NCBI GenBank assembly: GCA_023461435.1
Contig: JAEYLC010000022.1
Location: 1-38,072 of the forward strand
Origin: Bacillota bacterium
GTDB lineage: Bacteria > Bacillota > Clostridia > Christensenellales > SZUA-584
Length of the DNA: 38,072 bases
Direction of reading: 5' to 3'
Made by a program: the position numbers and the translations under genes. Below the pieces are notes generated by a model that saw only the letters and a program-made list of their open reading frames with translations, ran no database searches and was not told the DNA's origin. Every line of letters starts with the position of its first letter. The stretch's first letter is position 1. Shown here piece after piece: positions 21,770 through 31,186 of the stretch.

Positions 21770-22756
21770 ATGTCTGAAATTCAAAGCAGCTACCCCTTTG
21801 CCTCGGCGCGCGTCAAAGCGCTCGAGTCAAGGCTGATCACAAAAGAAAAGCTGAACCGGCTGATTGAAGCCAGGGATTTTGATTCGGCGATGCGCCAGCT
21901 TAACGAGCTTGGCTACGGCCAGTCCGGGGCAGATTTTGAAGCAATGATTGCAAAGGAGCTTGAAGAGACGGACGCTCTGCTGATCGCGCTGTCTCCAAGC
22001 GACGTGTTCACGCGCATCGTACGCGCGCAGCGCGATTACCACAACCTAAAGGTCATCATCAAACTGCTGATGCGCGATATAGCCATTGACAGCGTGCCGC
22101 TCGTTTCCGGCAATATCAGCGTGGAAACGCTGCGACGCGCGATATCCGATAACAATTATTATGAGTTGCCGGACAACATGACGGACGCGCTTCGGTATAT
22201 CGACAGGCAGTTCGCCGTGGCGGCGGATCCGTCCGTGATCGGCGTCGCGCTGGACCGCGCATACGCCAAGGAAGCTCGCGATCTTGTGGTTCAGATGAAA
22301 AACGCGCTCGTTACAGCGTATTTCACCGCGTATTTTGATTTCAGCAACATCATCGCGCTGCTGCGCGTGCGCGCGGCGTGCGCACCAAAGGAAACGTTCG
22401 AGCGCGCGTTCTTAAAGGGCGGCAGCATCGAGAAGCGCACGCTGCTCGACGCTTTTGACGCGCCGGATGAAAGCGTACTAGGTGCGGCAGGCAAAGGCGG
22501 CTATGCCTCGTTGCTTTCAGGCGCGTTTGAAGATTACCAAAAGACCGGCAGTCTGTATATGCTCGAAAAGAAGCGGGACGACTATCTGCTCTCGTTGCTT
22601 CGAGAGCAGCGCCACGATATGTTCGGCATCGCCCCGCTGTTCGGCTATTACATTGCCAAGCAGCGTGAGGCGGAGGCTGTGCGCATGGTGATGACGGCGA
22701 AGCAGGGCGGCATCGACGCGGATGTGGTGACCAAGCGCCTAAAAGAGCTCTATTAG
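21770..22756 (+). CDS. ntpC: V-type ATPase subunit C (d subunit)
   Basis: A 328-aa soluble protein that couples the central shaft to the c-ring. It has the YPFASARVKALESRLITKEKLNRLIEARDFDSAMRQL opening and helical repeats of the V-ATPase C/AC39 family, ending EAEAVRMVMTAKQGGIDADVVTKRLKELY. GGGATG-AAA precedes the ATG and provides a weak ribosome site. It is 11 nt after ntpE and 12 nt before the F subunit, all in one operon. Confidence 0.93.
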   Translation: MSEIQSSYPFASARVKALESRLITKEKLNRLIEARDFDSAMRQLNELGYGQSGADFEAMIAKELEETDALLIALSPSDVFTRIVRAQRDYHNLKVIIKLLMRDIAIDSVPLVSGNISVETLRRAISDNNYYELPDNMTDALRYIDRQFAVAADPSVIGVALDRAYAKEARDLVVQMKNALVTAYFTAYFDFSNIIALLRVRAACAPKETFERAFLKGGSIEKRTLLDAFDAPDESVLGAAGKGGYASLLSGAFEDYQKTGSLYMLEKKRDDYLLSLLREQRHDMFGIAPLFGYYIAKQREAEAVRMVMTAKQGGIDADVVTKRLKELY

Positions 22757-22768
22757 TGAGGATTTAAA

Positions 22769-23086
22769 ATGAACAAGATTGGTGTCGTGGGCGATTCAGA
22801 CAGCATCATTGGCTTTAAGACACTCGGTATCGACGTATACCCGGCGACGGGCAGCGAGGTGACGGGCGTATTGAACCGTCTCGCCACGAGCGGGTACGCG
22901 ATCATATTCGTGACCGAGCAGGCCGCCGAAACCGCCGCCGAGACGATCGACCGCTACAAAACATCGCCGTTCCCCGCAATCATCCCGATTCCGGGCAACC
23001 GCGGCACGACAGGCTTCGGCATGAAGGGCATCCACGCAAACGTCGAAAAGGCGATCGGCGCGGACATCCTTTTTAAAGACGAATAA
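22769..23086 (+). CDS. ntpG: V-type ATPase subunit F (NtpG in E. hirae)
   Basis: A 105-aa protein with the typical start MNKIGVVGDSDSIIGFKTLGID and the motifs AIIFVTEQAAE and PIPGNRGTTGFGMKGI. This is the central-shaft F subunit, which binds subunit D. E. hirae naming calls it NtpG; some genomes use atpF/ntpF. GAGGA lies 8 nt before the ATG. Confidence 0.92.
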   Translation: MNKIGVVGDSDSIIGFKTLGIDVYPATGSEVTGVLNRLATSGYAIIFVTEQAAETAAETIDRYKTSPFPAIIPIPGNRGTTGFGMKGIHANVEKAIGADILFKDE

Positions 23087-23131
23087 CCCGCGCGACAAGC
23101 GCGCAAGAGATTATACAGGAAGGAAGAGCTT

Positions 23132-24904
23132 ATGGAAGGCAGAATCGTCAAGGTTTCCGGCCCCCTCATCGTCGCAAGCGGCCTTAAGGACAGCGAGATG
23201 TACGATGTGGTGAGGGTCTCCGGCCAGCAGCTTATCGGCGAGATCATAGAGCTTCGGGGCGACATGGCCTCGATTCAGGTGTATGAGGAAACGAGCGGCC
23301 TCGGGCCCGGAGAACCCGTGACGCCCACGGGCAGCCCGCTCTCGGTGGAGCTCGCGCCGGGTCTCATCGAGTCGATATTCGACGGCATACAGCGCCCGCT
23401 CGATAAAATCAGAACGCTCGCGGGAGACCGCATCACGCGCGGCATCAACGTCGCGCCGCTTGACCATGAAAAGAAATGGACGTTCGTGCCGACCGCAAAA
23501 ACCGGCGAAACGGTTTCGGCAGGCGACTTTTTAGGCTATGTGCAGGAAACCACACTCGTGAAGCATTATATCATGGTGCCGCCAAATACCCAGGGCACCG
23601 TCGAGTGGATCGCTGACGGGCAGGCCACGATCACGGAGCCCATCGCCAGGCTCAAGAACGGCAGCGAAACGGTTGACATCGCAATGCTGCAGCGGTGGCC
23701 GGTGCGCCGCGGGCGCCCGTTCGCTGAGAAGCTGCCGCCGTCCGAGCCGATGATCACGGGCCAGCGCGTGATCGATACGCTGTTCCCCGTCGCCAAAGGC
23801 GGCGTGGCCGCGGTGCCGGGGCCGTTCGGCAGCGGCAAAACGGTGGTGCAGCATCAGCTCGCCAAGTGGGCCGACGCGGATATCATCGTCTACGTGGGGT
23901 GCGGCGAGCGCGGCAACGAGATGACCGACGTGCTTATGGAGTTCCCCGAGCTCAAAGACCCGCGCAGCGGCGAACCGCTGATGAAGCGTACGGTGCTCAT
24001 CGCGAACACCTCGGACATGCCGGTGGCGGCGCGCGAAGCATCGATCTACACAGGCATCACGATCGCGGAATATTTCCGCGACATGGGATATAAAGTAGCC
24101 ATCATGGCCGATTCCACCTCGCGCTGGGCCGAAGCGCTGCGCGAAATGTCGGGGCGTCTTGAGGAAATGCCGGGCGACGAGGGCTACCCCGCATACCTGT
24201 CCTCGCGTCTCGCGGGCTTTTATGAGCGCGCGGGCATCGTGAAGGCTCTCGGCAGCGACGGACGCATCGGCGCGGTTACGGCCATCGGGGCGGTGTCGCC
24301 GCCGGGCGGCGATATCTCCGAGCCTGTCTCGCAGGCCACGCTGCGCATCGTCAAGGTGTTCTGGGGGCTTAGCGCCCAGCTCGCCTACAAGCGCCACTTC
24401 CCCGCGATCGACTGGCTCACCTCGTACTCGCTGTATCTTGACCGACTGACCGACTGGTTCGAAGCCAACGTCTCACACGAATGGGTGGAGCTGCGCCAGA
24501 AAACGATGCAGCTGCTTCAGGAGGAATCCGAGCTCGAGGAGATCGTCCGGCTTGTCGGCGTGGACGCGCTGTCGCTTAAAGACCGCCTGAAGCTCGAAAC
24601 CGCGCGCAGCGTCCGCGAGGATTACCTGCATCAAAACGCGTTCCACGATACGGATACATACACGTCGCTCGAAAAGCAATACGGCATATTAAAGCTCATT
24701 TTGAAGTGGGGCGAGCTCGGCGAAAGGGCGCTGACTGCGGGCGCGCCGCTCTCCAAAATATCGGCGCTGCCTGTGCGCGAGGAAATCGGCCGCGCGAAGT
24801 ATGTGCCCGAAAACGATGTGACAGAGAAATTCGCGGCGATCACGCAGAATCTGGAGTCTCAGATGAGCGCGCTTTATGAGGAAGGTGGGATAGACGTTGC
24901 TTAA
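23132..24904 (+). CDS. ntpA: V-type ATPase catalytic subunit A
   Basis: A 590-aa catalytic subunit, full length. Walker A is GPFGSGKT (230-237), preceded by the long V-ATPase-specific insertion (about 110-190). The Glu-containing segment GCGERGNEMTDVLMEFPEL carries the catalytic Glu, and Walker B is YKVAIMADSTSRWAEALREMSGRLEEMPG. GGAAGG precedes the ATG. Its end overlaps subunit B by 8 nt. It is not the F-type beta subunit, which lacks the insertion. Confidence 0.97.
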   Translation: MEGRIVKVSGPLIVASGLKDSEMYDVVRVSGQQLIGEIIELRGDMASIQVYEETSGLGPGEPVTPTGSPLSVELAPGLIESIFDGIQRPLDKIRTLAGDRITRGINVAPLDHEKKWTFVPTAKTGETVSAGDFLGYVQETTLVKHYIMVPPNTQGTVEWIADGQATITEPIARLKNGSETVDIAMLQRWPVRRGRPFAEKLPPSEPMITGQRVIDTLFPVAKGGVAAVPGPFGSGKTVVQHQLAKWADADIIVYVGCGERGNEMTDVLMEFPELKDPRSGEPLMKRTVLIANTSDMPVAAREASIYTGITIAEYFRDMGYKVAIMADSTSRWAEALREMSGRLEEMPGDEGYPAYLSSRLAGFYERAGIVKALGSDGRIGAVTAIGAVSPPGGDISEPVSQATLRIVKVFWGLSAQLAYKRHFPAIDWLTSYSLYLDRLTDWFEANVSHEWVELRQKTMQLLQEESELEEIVRLVGVDALSLKDRLKLETARSVREDYLHQNAFHDTDTYTSLEKQYGILKLILKWGELGERALTAGAPLSKISALPVREEIGRAKYVPENDVTEKFAAITQNLESQMSALYEEGGIDVA

Positions 24905-26276
24905 GGAATACCGCACGATCAGCGAGGTTGTCGGCCCGCTCATGCTCGTCGAGGGCGTCAGTGGCGTGAAATACGACGAGCTTGTGGAAATCGTTCAGCA
25001 AAACGGTGAAACACGGCGCGGCAAGGTGCTTGAGATCAACGGCGATAAGGCGCTCGTGCAGCTGTTTGAAAGCTCTCAGGGCCTCAAAATTTCCACCTCC
25101 AAGGCACGGTTTTTGGGGCGAAGCATCGAGCTCGCGGTGTCGTACGACATGCTCGGCCGCGTTTTCGACGGCATGGGCGAACCGATTGACAACGGCCCCG
25201 CCATCATCCCTGAAAAGCGCATGGACATCAACGGCGCGCCGATCAATCCGGCGGCGCGCGATTATCCGGAGGAATTCATACAGACGGGCATCTCGGCAAT
25301 CGACGGCCTCAACACGCTCGTGCGCGGACAGAAGCTGCCTGTGTTTTCGGGCTCGGGCCTGCCGCACGCGAACCTCGCCGCGCAGATTGCGCGCCAGGCG
25401 AAGGTGCTCGGCGGCGAGTCCAATTTCGCGGTGGTATTCGCCGCGGTCGGCATCACGTTTGAGGAAGCCGATTTCTTCATCAGCGATTTTAAAAAGACGG
25501 GCGCGATCGACCGCACCGTGCTTTTTATCAACCTTGCGGACGACCCGGCCATCGAGCGTATCTCCACGCCGCGTATGGCGCTGACGGCCGCCGAATATCT
25601 CGCGTACGAGAAAAACCTGCACGTGCTCGTGATCATCACGGACATCACGAACTACGCCGAGGCGCTGCGCGAGGTTTCCGCCGCGAGAAAGGAAGTGCCG
25701 GGCCGCAGAGGATACCCGGGTTACCTTTATACCGACCTTGCGACGATGTACGAGCGCGCGGGCCGCATCAAGGGGCGCGAAGGCTCGGTCACGCAGATAC
25801 CGATACTCTCGATGCCTGAGGATGACAAGACGCACCCGATCCCCGACCTGACGGGCTACATCACCGAGGGGCAGATCATACTCTCACGCGAATTATTGAG
25901 AAAAGGCGTCACGCCGCCCATCGACGTGCTGCCTTCGCTTTCGCGCCTCAAAGACAAGGGTATCGGCAAGGGCAAAACGCGCGAGGACCACGCAGACACG
26001 ATGAACCAGCTGTTTGCGGCGTACGCGCGCGGCAAGGACGCGAAGGAGCTCTCCGTCATACTCGGCGAAGCGGCGCTGTCCGACGTGGATAAGCTTTACG
26101 CGAAGTTCGCGGACGCGTTTGAAAAGGAATATGTCTCTCAGGGCTATGAAACCAACCGCACGATAGAAGAGACGCTCAATCTCGGGTGGAAGCTGCTAAA
26201 AATACTGCCCAAATCGGAGCTCAAGCGCATCAAGGACGAATACATCGAAAAATACCTGCCGGCGGACGAGGAATAA
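24897..26276 (+). CDS. ntpB: V-type ATPase regulatory subunit B
   Basis: A 459-aa non-catalytic nucleotide-binding subunit. The start is TTG 24897, overlapping subunit A's stop by 8 nt (product LLKEYRTISEVVGPLMLVEG). Where A has Walker A, B has FSGSGLPHANLAAQIARQA, typical of B. Arg finger and Walker B regions follow, with EVSAARKEVPGRRGYPGYLYTDLATMYERAG. GAAGGTGGG lies upstream of the TTG. Confidence 0.97.
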   Translation: MLKEYRTISEVVGPLMLVEGVSGVKYDELVEIVQQNGETRRGKVLEINGDKALVQLFESSQGLKISTSKARFLGRSIELAVSYDMLGRVFDGMGEPIDNGPAIIPEKRMDINGAPINPAARDYPEEFIQTGISAIDGLNTLVRGQKLPVFSGSGLPHANLAAQIARQAKVLGGESNFAVVFAAVGITFEEADFFISDFKKTGAIDRTVLFINLADDPAIERISTPRMALTAAEYLAYEKNLHVLVIITDITNYAEALREVSAARKEVPGRRGYPGYLYTDLATMYERAGRIKGREGSVTQIPILSMPEDDKTHPIPDLTGYITEGQIILSRELLRKGVTPPIDVLPSLSRLKDKGIGKGKTREDHADTMNQLFAAYARGKDAKELSVILGEAALSDVDKLYAKFADAFEKEYVSQGYETNRTIEETLNLGWKLLKILPKSELKRIKDEYIEKYLPADEE

Positions 26277-26279
26277 ACA

Positions 26280-26918
26280 ATGGCTGTTTTACGAGTGAAC
26301 CCGACGCGCATGGAGTTGACCAAGCTCAAAAAACGCCTGGTGACAGCCACGCGGGGGCACAAGCTGCTAAAGGACAAACGCGACGAGATGGTGCGCCAGT
26401 TTATGCTGCTGATCCGCCGCAACAAGGCGCTGCGCGAAGAGGTGGAAGCGGCGCTGAGCGCCGCGCTTGCGGGTTTTGTGCTGGCGCGCGTGGCGATGAG
26501 CAGGGAAACGATGGACGAAGCATTGATGTATCCGGTGCGCGAGGTGGAGCTGTCCATCGGCCGCGCGAACATCATGAGCGTGGATGTGCCGAAAATCGGC
26601 TACAAGGAAAAGAAGCAGGAGCGGTCGTTCTTTCCGTATGGTCTGCTCAGCACATCATCCGAGCTCGACAGCGCGACGACCAAGCTTTCCAGTGTGCTGC
26701 CGCAGATGGTGGAGCTCGCCGAGCTTGAAAAAACGTGCAACATGCTCGCGGACGAAATCGAGAAAACGCGTCGGCGCGTCAACGCGCTCGAATACGTGAT
26801 GATCCCGCAGCTGCAGGAGACCATCCGCTATATCCGCATGAAGCTCGATGAAAACGAGCGCGGCAATTTAACACGGCTCATGAAAACAAAAGATATGATT
26901 GCAAAACGGGAGGCTTAA
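26280..26918 (+). CDS. ntpD: V-type ATPase subunit D
   Basis: A 212-aa central-shaft subunit; it opens AVLRVNPTRMELTKLKKRLVTATRGHKLLKDKRDEM, the usual start, and is a long antiparallel coiled coil with the NALEYVMIPQLQETIRYIRMKLDENER end. ATG 26280 is 3 nt after the ntpB stop. It is the last ATPase gene; no H or J gene follows. Confidence 0.95.
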   Translation: MAVLRVNPTRMELTKLKKRLVTATRGHKLLKDKRDEMVRQFMLLIRRNKALREEVEAALSAALAGFVLARVAMSRETMDEALMYPVREVELSIGRANIMSVDVPKIGYKEKKQERSFFPYGLLSTSSELDSATTKLSSVLPQMVELAELEKTCNMLADEIEKTRRRVNALEYVMIPQLQETIRYIRMKLDENERGNLTRLMKTKDMIAKREA

Positions 26919-26962
26919 AAAACAAAGCGAGGTCGGACTTTTCTTTGAAAGAAGGGATATAT

Positions 26963-27457
26963 GTGAAAGGAAAATCACTGTATCTGGCACTGTTTATGCT
27001 GCCGCTGCTGTTATTTCTCGGATGCGGGTCCGTTCAGGTGACCTCATCGGCCAGCGACGAAGCGGGGCCCACCGCATATGCGTATGACGGCAGCATCATC
27101 GGCGGACTGCTCGACCGCATCATCGCTTCCCCGAACAGGGTGGAATCGTTCCCCGTGCAGATCACCAGCGCAGAGCTCGTGCGGCAGGGCTGCCTCATTC
27201 ATTACGACAAGCTCGCGTACAACGAAAACTACAAGCGCGGCAGCGAGGAGCCCGATGAAGCATACTTTCTGAACGATGAGGAGCTCGACGAACAAACGGC
27301 TGTTTATGACGCGTATTTAAGCTGTGCCAAGGTCGATTCGCCGTATCTTGATAAAGGCTTTGTCGATTATATCGCAGGCAAAAAAGACGGCGCGCCGTTT
27401 GCGCTTTACTGGCTCGACGGCCAGGTGATATTCGTCAGCGAGATCAACATACCGTGA
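26963..27457 (+). CDS. Small lipoprotein of unknown function
   Basis: The start is placed at GTG 26963, because AAGGGA lies 5 nt upstream; an in-frame TTG at 26945 has none. The 164-aa product has a signal peptide with the lipobox LFLGC (Cys21), so it should be lipid-anchored outside the membrane. The mature part has YDGSIIGGLLDRIIASPNRVESFPVQIT and ends with PFALYWLDGQVIFVSEINI; I recognise no domain. The gap to ntpD is 44 nt with no terminator in it, and one follows this gene, so it probably belongs to the ATPase transcript. Confidence 0.8.
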   Translation: MKGKSLYLALFMLPLLLFLGCGSVQVTSSASDEAGPTAYAYDGSIIGGLLDRIIASPNRVESFPVQITSAELVRQGCLIHYDKLAYNENYKRGSEEPDEAYFLNDEELDEQTAVYDAYLSCAKVDSPYLDKGFVDYIAGKKDGAPFALYWLDGQVIFVSEINIP

Positions 27458-27475
27458 ATACAATTAAGAATTGAG

Positions 27476-27501
27476 AACGCTCTGAACAGGAGCGTTTTTT
27501 T
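27476..27501 (+). terminator. Intrinsic terminator of the ATPase operon
   Basis: AACGCTC (27476-27482) pairs with GAGCGTT (27490-27496) around a 7-nt loop and leads into T-rich sequence. Confidence 0.85.
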
Positions 27502-27530
27502 ATTTATTATCCGAAAATGTGGTTGCCAAT

Positions 27531-28030
27531 GGATTCGCTAAAACGGCAAACTAGTATATAATTGGGGCATGTCCAAGCTTTATCAGAAAGAAATAAGACG
27601 CAAGGTGGGTGTCGAGGAGTACGTAACTGATCTGACGATTCCCGTTCAGAAAGGAATTGATTCCTATCACCAGTTGTTTGAGATAGAGAAGTCTTTCCGC
27701 ATGTCAAAATCGATATACCATCACAAGCGTAACTCTATTGAAGCACATCTAACCGCTGTGTTCACGGCGCTTGCTATCGCCAGACACATTGAACCCGTAA
27801 CCACAGTGAGCATTAAGAAATTTATGAAACTCTGGAATCCATCCGAACTGGCATTGCTTCCGTCAATGGCTCTTCCTATCCTATCAAGCCGAAAATGCCA
27901 GATAAACCCTCTATGCTATTGGCACAATTACAGTGACTTGATGTCACTACTAATTCGGTCAAGCCGAGCGTTTTTATCTCGCATCGCACTTCAAAATCTT
28001 GGAAGCTATAACAAGCGAGAAAAATCCTAA
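27531..28030 (+). pseudogene. Decayed IS1634-type transposase remnant
   Basis: A 153-codon open frame at 27569-28030 carries only the C-terminal part of an IS4/IS1634-superfamily transposase: RRKVGVEEYVTDL, SYHQLFEIEKSFRMSKS, IYHHKRNSIEAHLTAVFTALAIARHIE and TTVSIKKFMK match the family's order. Between FRMSKS and IYHHKR the usual short DL-ARP stretch is missing, the catalytic N-terminal part is deleted, and after about residue 95 the frame no longer resembles a transposase. The ATG is immediately preceded by what looks like the IS's own promoter segment (27531-27568, TATAAT near 27557), so a large internal deletion joined the left end to the 3' part. A functional transposase is ruled out. Confidence 0.8.
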
Positions 28031-28043
28031 CAGAATAAATATG

Positions 28044-28071
28044 GGGCTGTCATCCTTTAATGCGACAGCCC
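28044..28071. other. GGGCTGTC hairpin after the transposase remnant
   Basis: GGGCTGTC (28044-28051) and GACAGCCC (28064-28071) form an 8-bp stem with a 12-nt loop. No T-run follows on the plus strand beyond CCTTCG. It may be an IS-end structure or a weak terminator. A second hairpin, ACAGCTAT/ATAGCTGT (28125-28150), lies closer to the following gene and may end its minus-strand transcript. Confidence 0.4.
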
Positions 28072-28160
28072 TTCGATTGTATACAGCAGCGCCCACCGTT
28101 TTCCCGCGGGCGTTCGGAATGGAAACAGCTATATAAGGAAACATAGCTGTCCCTTACCCA

Positions 28161-30797
28161 TCAGTAGCTACTGAACTCAACGGTTCCATCAAGTATCTTT
28201 TTATCCATACGAACATCATAATCACTCAGAACACAAGTCACCCTCATATCCGATGTCATATCATGTACTTCAACTTGCTTGCCGATTCTGAATATAAACC
28301 CTAAATCCCAAGTGTCATAACAGATCTTGACGCGGTCATTTGGATAAAATTTTGGCGTTAAAAGTAGTCGGCCATCATCAAAGGTAATGTAGCCTATAGC
28401 CTCATCATTAATATGGCCTTCGTCCGAGGTTACATAGATATTCATTTCTTCATCTTCTACAATATAGGCACCGTAGCCGTCAGCTTCCAGTTTGTTGACC
28501 AAATTCCGCACACACCGCTTTCTATCCAGGTCGTATCTTTTTGCAAATTCACCTTCACCTGGAATTGTCGCGTAAGTATCTCCTCCATATTGATGTAATG
28601 CCCATTGTGAACTCTCAACTTGAACGATTGCTCTATATTGATCATATCGTTTTTGTACAATCACCTTTAACATATAAGTTTGCGTGTTATTATTATAAGC
28701 TGAAAGGATACCGCTGATTACCGACCCCAGCGCAAGAATACCACTTTGATTCGAATAAACTTCACTGACATCTTTGTTATTCCCATTTAATCGAATAGCA
28801 TCGTTCAATGATATCGTTACACACAAACCATCATCTTCCATGCCGCCATTCAGCACGTCAATCCAAACCTTTGCCGTATCAGTGATGCGGAAAAGTTCAC
28901 AGAACGTCTCATCATCCAGATTCCCCCACTCGTTTTGGTGAATAGATATATTAGAACCGTCTGCCGAAAATTCTGGTAAGTAGACCGGTATTTTTCTTCC
29001 ATTAACTGTAACAAAGCCATGTCCATAATCGAGCACAGGAGCCGGAGGCGGATTCACCGGATTAATAACGTCAAATGTGAATTCATGCATCTGTTTACTT
29101 GTACCGCTGGACACAGCGTATACCCTATAAGTGTAATTGCCCAAGGACAATGTATTAAAGCCGAAATCGCTTATATCAGCCAAATTATATGTTGTCTTGT
29201 TCGGATAGACTGTCTTTTCGATGGCCGTTATGCCATTCTTAGAATTGTTATACACACGCAGTGTGACCGAGGAAATGCTGTAATTGGAGGTAATGACACC
29301 CCCCGGGTTGAAATCGGTACCTACTTTGTGCTGAAATCCTGGGTCATTAACATATGAAATACTCATTTCTAAAGATTCGCTTTTTGGCGCAACAATCGTA
29401 AACGTATGTTCCACCAGTTGAAAGTTTCGTCCATCTGTAGTTGCCACAACCTTATACGTATAGATTCCTCCCGACAGATTCTGTACGGCAAGGCTGTCTT
29501 TTATGTCGGCTAAATTATAGGATACTGTATTTGGCTTTACCGTCTTTGGCGCCAGTGCCTCATCCCCTGAAGGTTTATAGATACCCGCCGTCAACGAAGT
29601 TATGGTGTAATTTGAAGTAATGATGCCTCCCAGCAAGAACGATTTCCCTTGCGCAAATGTTGTGGTCGGTAGATTCGGGTAAGCGATGTTGATGGAAACC
29701 TCCTCCTTTACAACCTCAAACGAGACTCCGATCAGATGCTCCGTATAGCCATTTGCTGTTGCTGTGACTCTGTACACATAGTTTCCTAAAGGCAAGCTGC
29801 CAAACGCCAAGGCGTCGTTGATGGCTCCCTTTAATTCATATTCGCTGTCGCCCGGCTTCACCGTCTTAACATATTTGGTGGGCGTACCATCGGCATAATA
29901 AATGCCGCCTGTTACAGAGCTTAGCGTACAGTTGGCTTTAACCGTCCCACGTATCGCAAAATTATCCCCCCGCATATGTTTAGACGTAGGCTTTGTCGCA
30001 CCCGTTATGCTGATATCCGGCGCCACCACAGAAAAATCATCATCGATCACAATGTGCGTCTGACCTCCGGACAGCACCCCTACCCTGTAGGTATACTCGC
30101 CCTCGCTCAGATTACCGAATGACAAACTGTCATTGATGGTTCCGCTCAAGTCGTACTTGGTCACAGAACCGCTTAAATTCACAACTTTTTGCATCACGGC
30201 CTTGGTTGAATTGGACTGGTAATACACCCCCGCAACCACGTCGGTAATGGCCTTATTGGATGTAATCTCGCCCCTAATGCCAAAGTTATTGCCCTTCACA
30301 TGCTTTGTCGCGGGCGTGTTCTCTCCGGAAATGCTGACTTTTGTCACACTTGAGCTTGAGGCTACCACAGAAAATTTGTGGTTGATCACAAACTCAGTTT
30401 CACCCCCTGCCAGCACCGCTACCCTATAAATATAATTCCCAACATCCAGTTTGCCGAAGGAAAGATTATCGTTAATTGTCCCTGATAAATCATAAGACTT
30501 TTTAGAAGTTGAGAAATTAACGACCTTTTGTATCGCGGCTTTGGTCGAATCGGACTGGTAATAGACTCCCGCCACGATATCAGTGATGTTGGTAGCGCTG
30601 GATTTCACAGTACCCCTTATTCCAAAACCACTTCCTTTCTCGTGGTTACCTGGCTTTGACGCACCTTCAACCCAAACCGAAACCGACGATGCCTTGGCCG
30701 TCAACGGCATGATTCCTGTGATTAAAACAACAGCAAGAAAAACTGCAATAAGCTTATGCAGTTTTCTGCTCTCAAACAAGACAGATACGGATGTCAT
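28161..30797 (-). CDS. Secreted protein with five Ig-like repeats
   Basis: An 878-aa protein with an N-terminal signal sequence (about 13-37, hydrophobic core AVFLAVVLITGI, cleavage near AKA). Five tandem repeats of about 100 aa follow at about 40-146, 154-258, 262-364, 367-470 and 478-578, each with a GIRG or GG-type motif, a middle VYY/IYY strand, an LSGTINDNLSFG-like stretch and a YxYRV strand, suggesting beta-sandwich domains. A Pro-rich linker (NPVNPPPAP) leads to a 290-residue C-terminal region that I do not recognise (VTVNGRKIPVYLPEF... near 595-615). No LPXTG or membrane anchor is seen. AAGGAGG lies 8 nt before ATG. It is probably an adhesin or extracellular matrix-binding protein; that role is inferred from architecture only. 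Confidence 0.85.
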   Translation of the reverse strand: MTSVSVLFESRKLHKLIAVFLAVVLITGIMPLTAKASSVSVWVEGASKPGNHEKGSGFGIRGTVKSSATNITDIVAGVYYQSDSTKAAIQKVVNFSTSKKSYDLSGTINDNLSFGKLDVGNYIYRVAVLAGGETEFVINHKFSVVASSSSVTKVSISGENTPATKHVKGNNFGIRGEITSNKAITDVVAGVYYQSNSTKAVMQKVVNLSGSVTKYDLSGTINDSLSFGNLSEGEYTYRVGVLSGGQTHIVIDDDFSVVAPDISITGATKPTSKHMRGDNFAIRGTVKANCTLSSVTGGIYYADGTPTKYVKTVKPGDSEYELKGAINDALAFGSLPLGNYVYRVTATANGYTEHLIGVSFEVVKEEVSINIAYPNLPTTTFAQGKSFLLGGIITSNYTITSLTAGIYKPSGDEALAPKTVKPNTVSYNLADIKDSLAVQNLSGGIYTYKVVATTDGRNFQLVEHTFTIVAPKSESLEMSISYVNDPGFQHKVGTDFNPGGVITSNYSISSVTLRVYNNSKNGITAIEKTVYPNKTTYNLADISDFGFNTLSLGNYTYRVYAVSSGTSKQMHEFTFDVINPVNPPPAPVLDYGHGFVTVNGRKIPVYLPEFSADGSNISIHQNEWGNLDDETFCELFRITDTAKVWIDVLNGGMEDDGLCVTISLNDAIRLNGNNKDVSEVYSNQSGILALGSVISGILSAYNNNTQTYMLKVIVQKRYDQYRAIVQVESSQWALHQYGGDTYATIPGEGEFAKRYDLDRKRCVRNLVNKLEADGYGAYIVEDEEMNIYVTSDEGHINDEAIGYITFDDGRLLLTPKFYPNDRVKICYDTWDLGFIFRIGKQVEVHDMTSDMRVTCVLSDYDVRMDKKILDGTVEFSSY

Positions 30798-31146
30798 CCT
30801 ATTTTCCTCCTTAGCACTTTAATAAAAATATAACCAAAATATCCATGCCGCGGACATTGTTTGATACGTAGATTTTAAAACTTAGATTTTATAGCCTTTG
30901 ATTATCAGTAACCTTTATTATTTAACCGTCGTTACCAAGATGAGTTTATGTTGAATGGAAATAAAGCGTATCACAACCATAGTGGTATGTCAATATTTAT
31001 TATAATATGTATATAAATATGTATATAAATGTCGATAAGGCTCGTTTAACCTTGTAATGTACAGCTATTCACATAAATATTCGATTGTTCTGCTTAATTA
31101 CACAAAAAATGTTTGCTGTAAAAAAAGCAAATGAAGCGTTACTAAC

Positions 31147-31186
31147 GGATTTGTTAGAGTAGCAGACTGGTGTATAATTGATGCCT
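31147..31186 (+). repeat. Decayed copy of the IS promoter segment
   Basis: The intergenic stretch 30798-31354 is AT-rich and non-coding. It contains a 38-nt segment aligned without gaps to 27531-27568, 27 of 38 identical by eye, and ten of the eleven differences are transitions. It includes TTGTTA-16-TATAAT (31151-31178), an apparent promoter. Also present is a tandem repeat ATATGTATATAA near 31005-31030. Confidence 0.5.

Noticed and set aside
24840..25835. 331-codon minus-strand frame over ntpB
   Set aside because: Arg/His-rich composition and exact overlap with conserved subunit B codons mark it as a shadow of high-GC coding DNA.
27569..28030. Complete transposase gene
   Set aside because: Only the C-terminal motifs remain, a stretch is missing at FRMSKS-IYHH, and the end is out of register.
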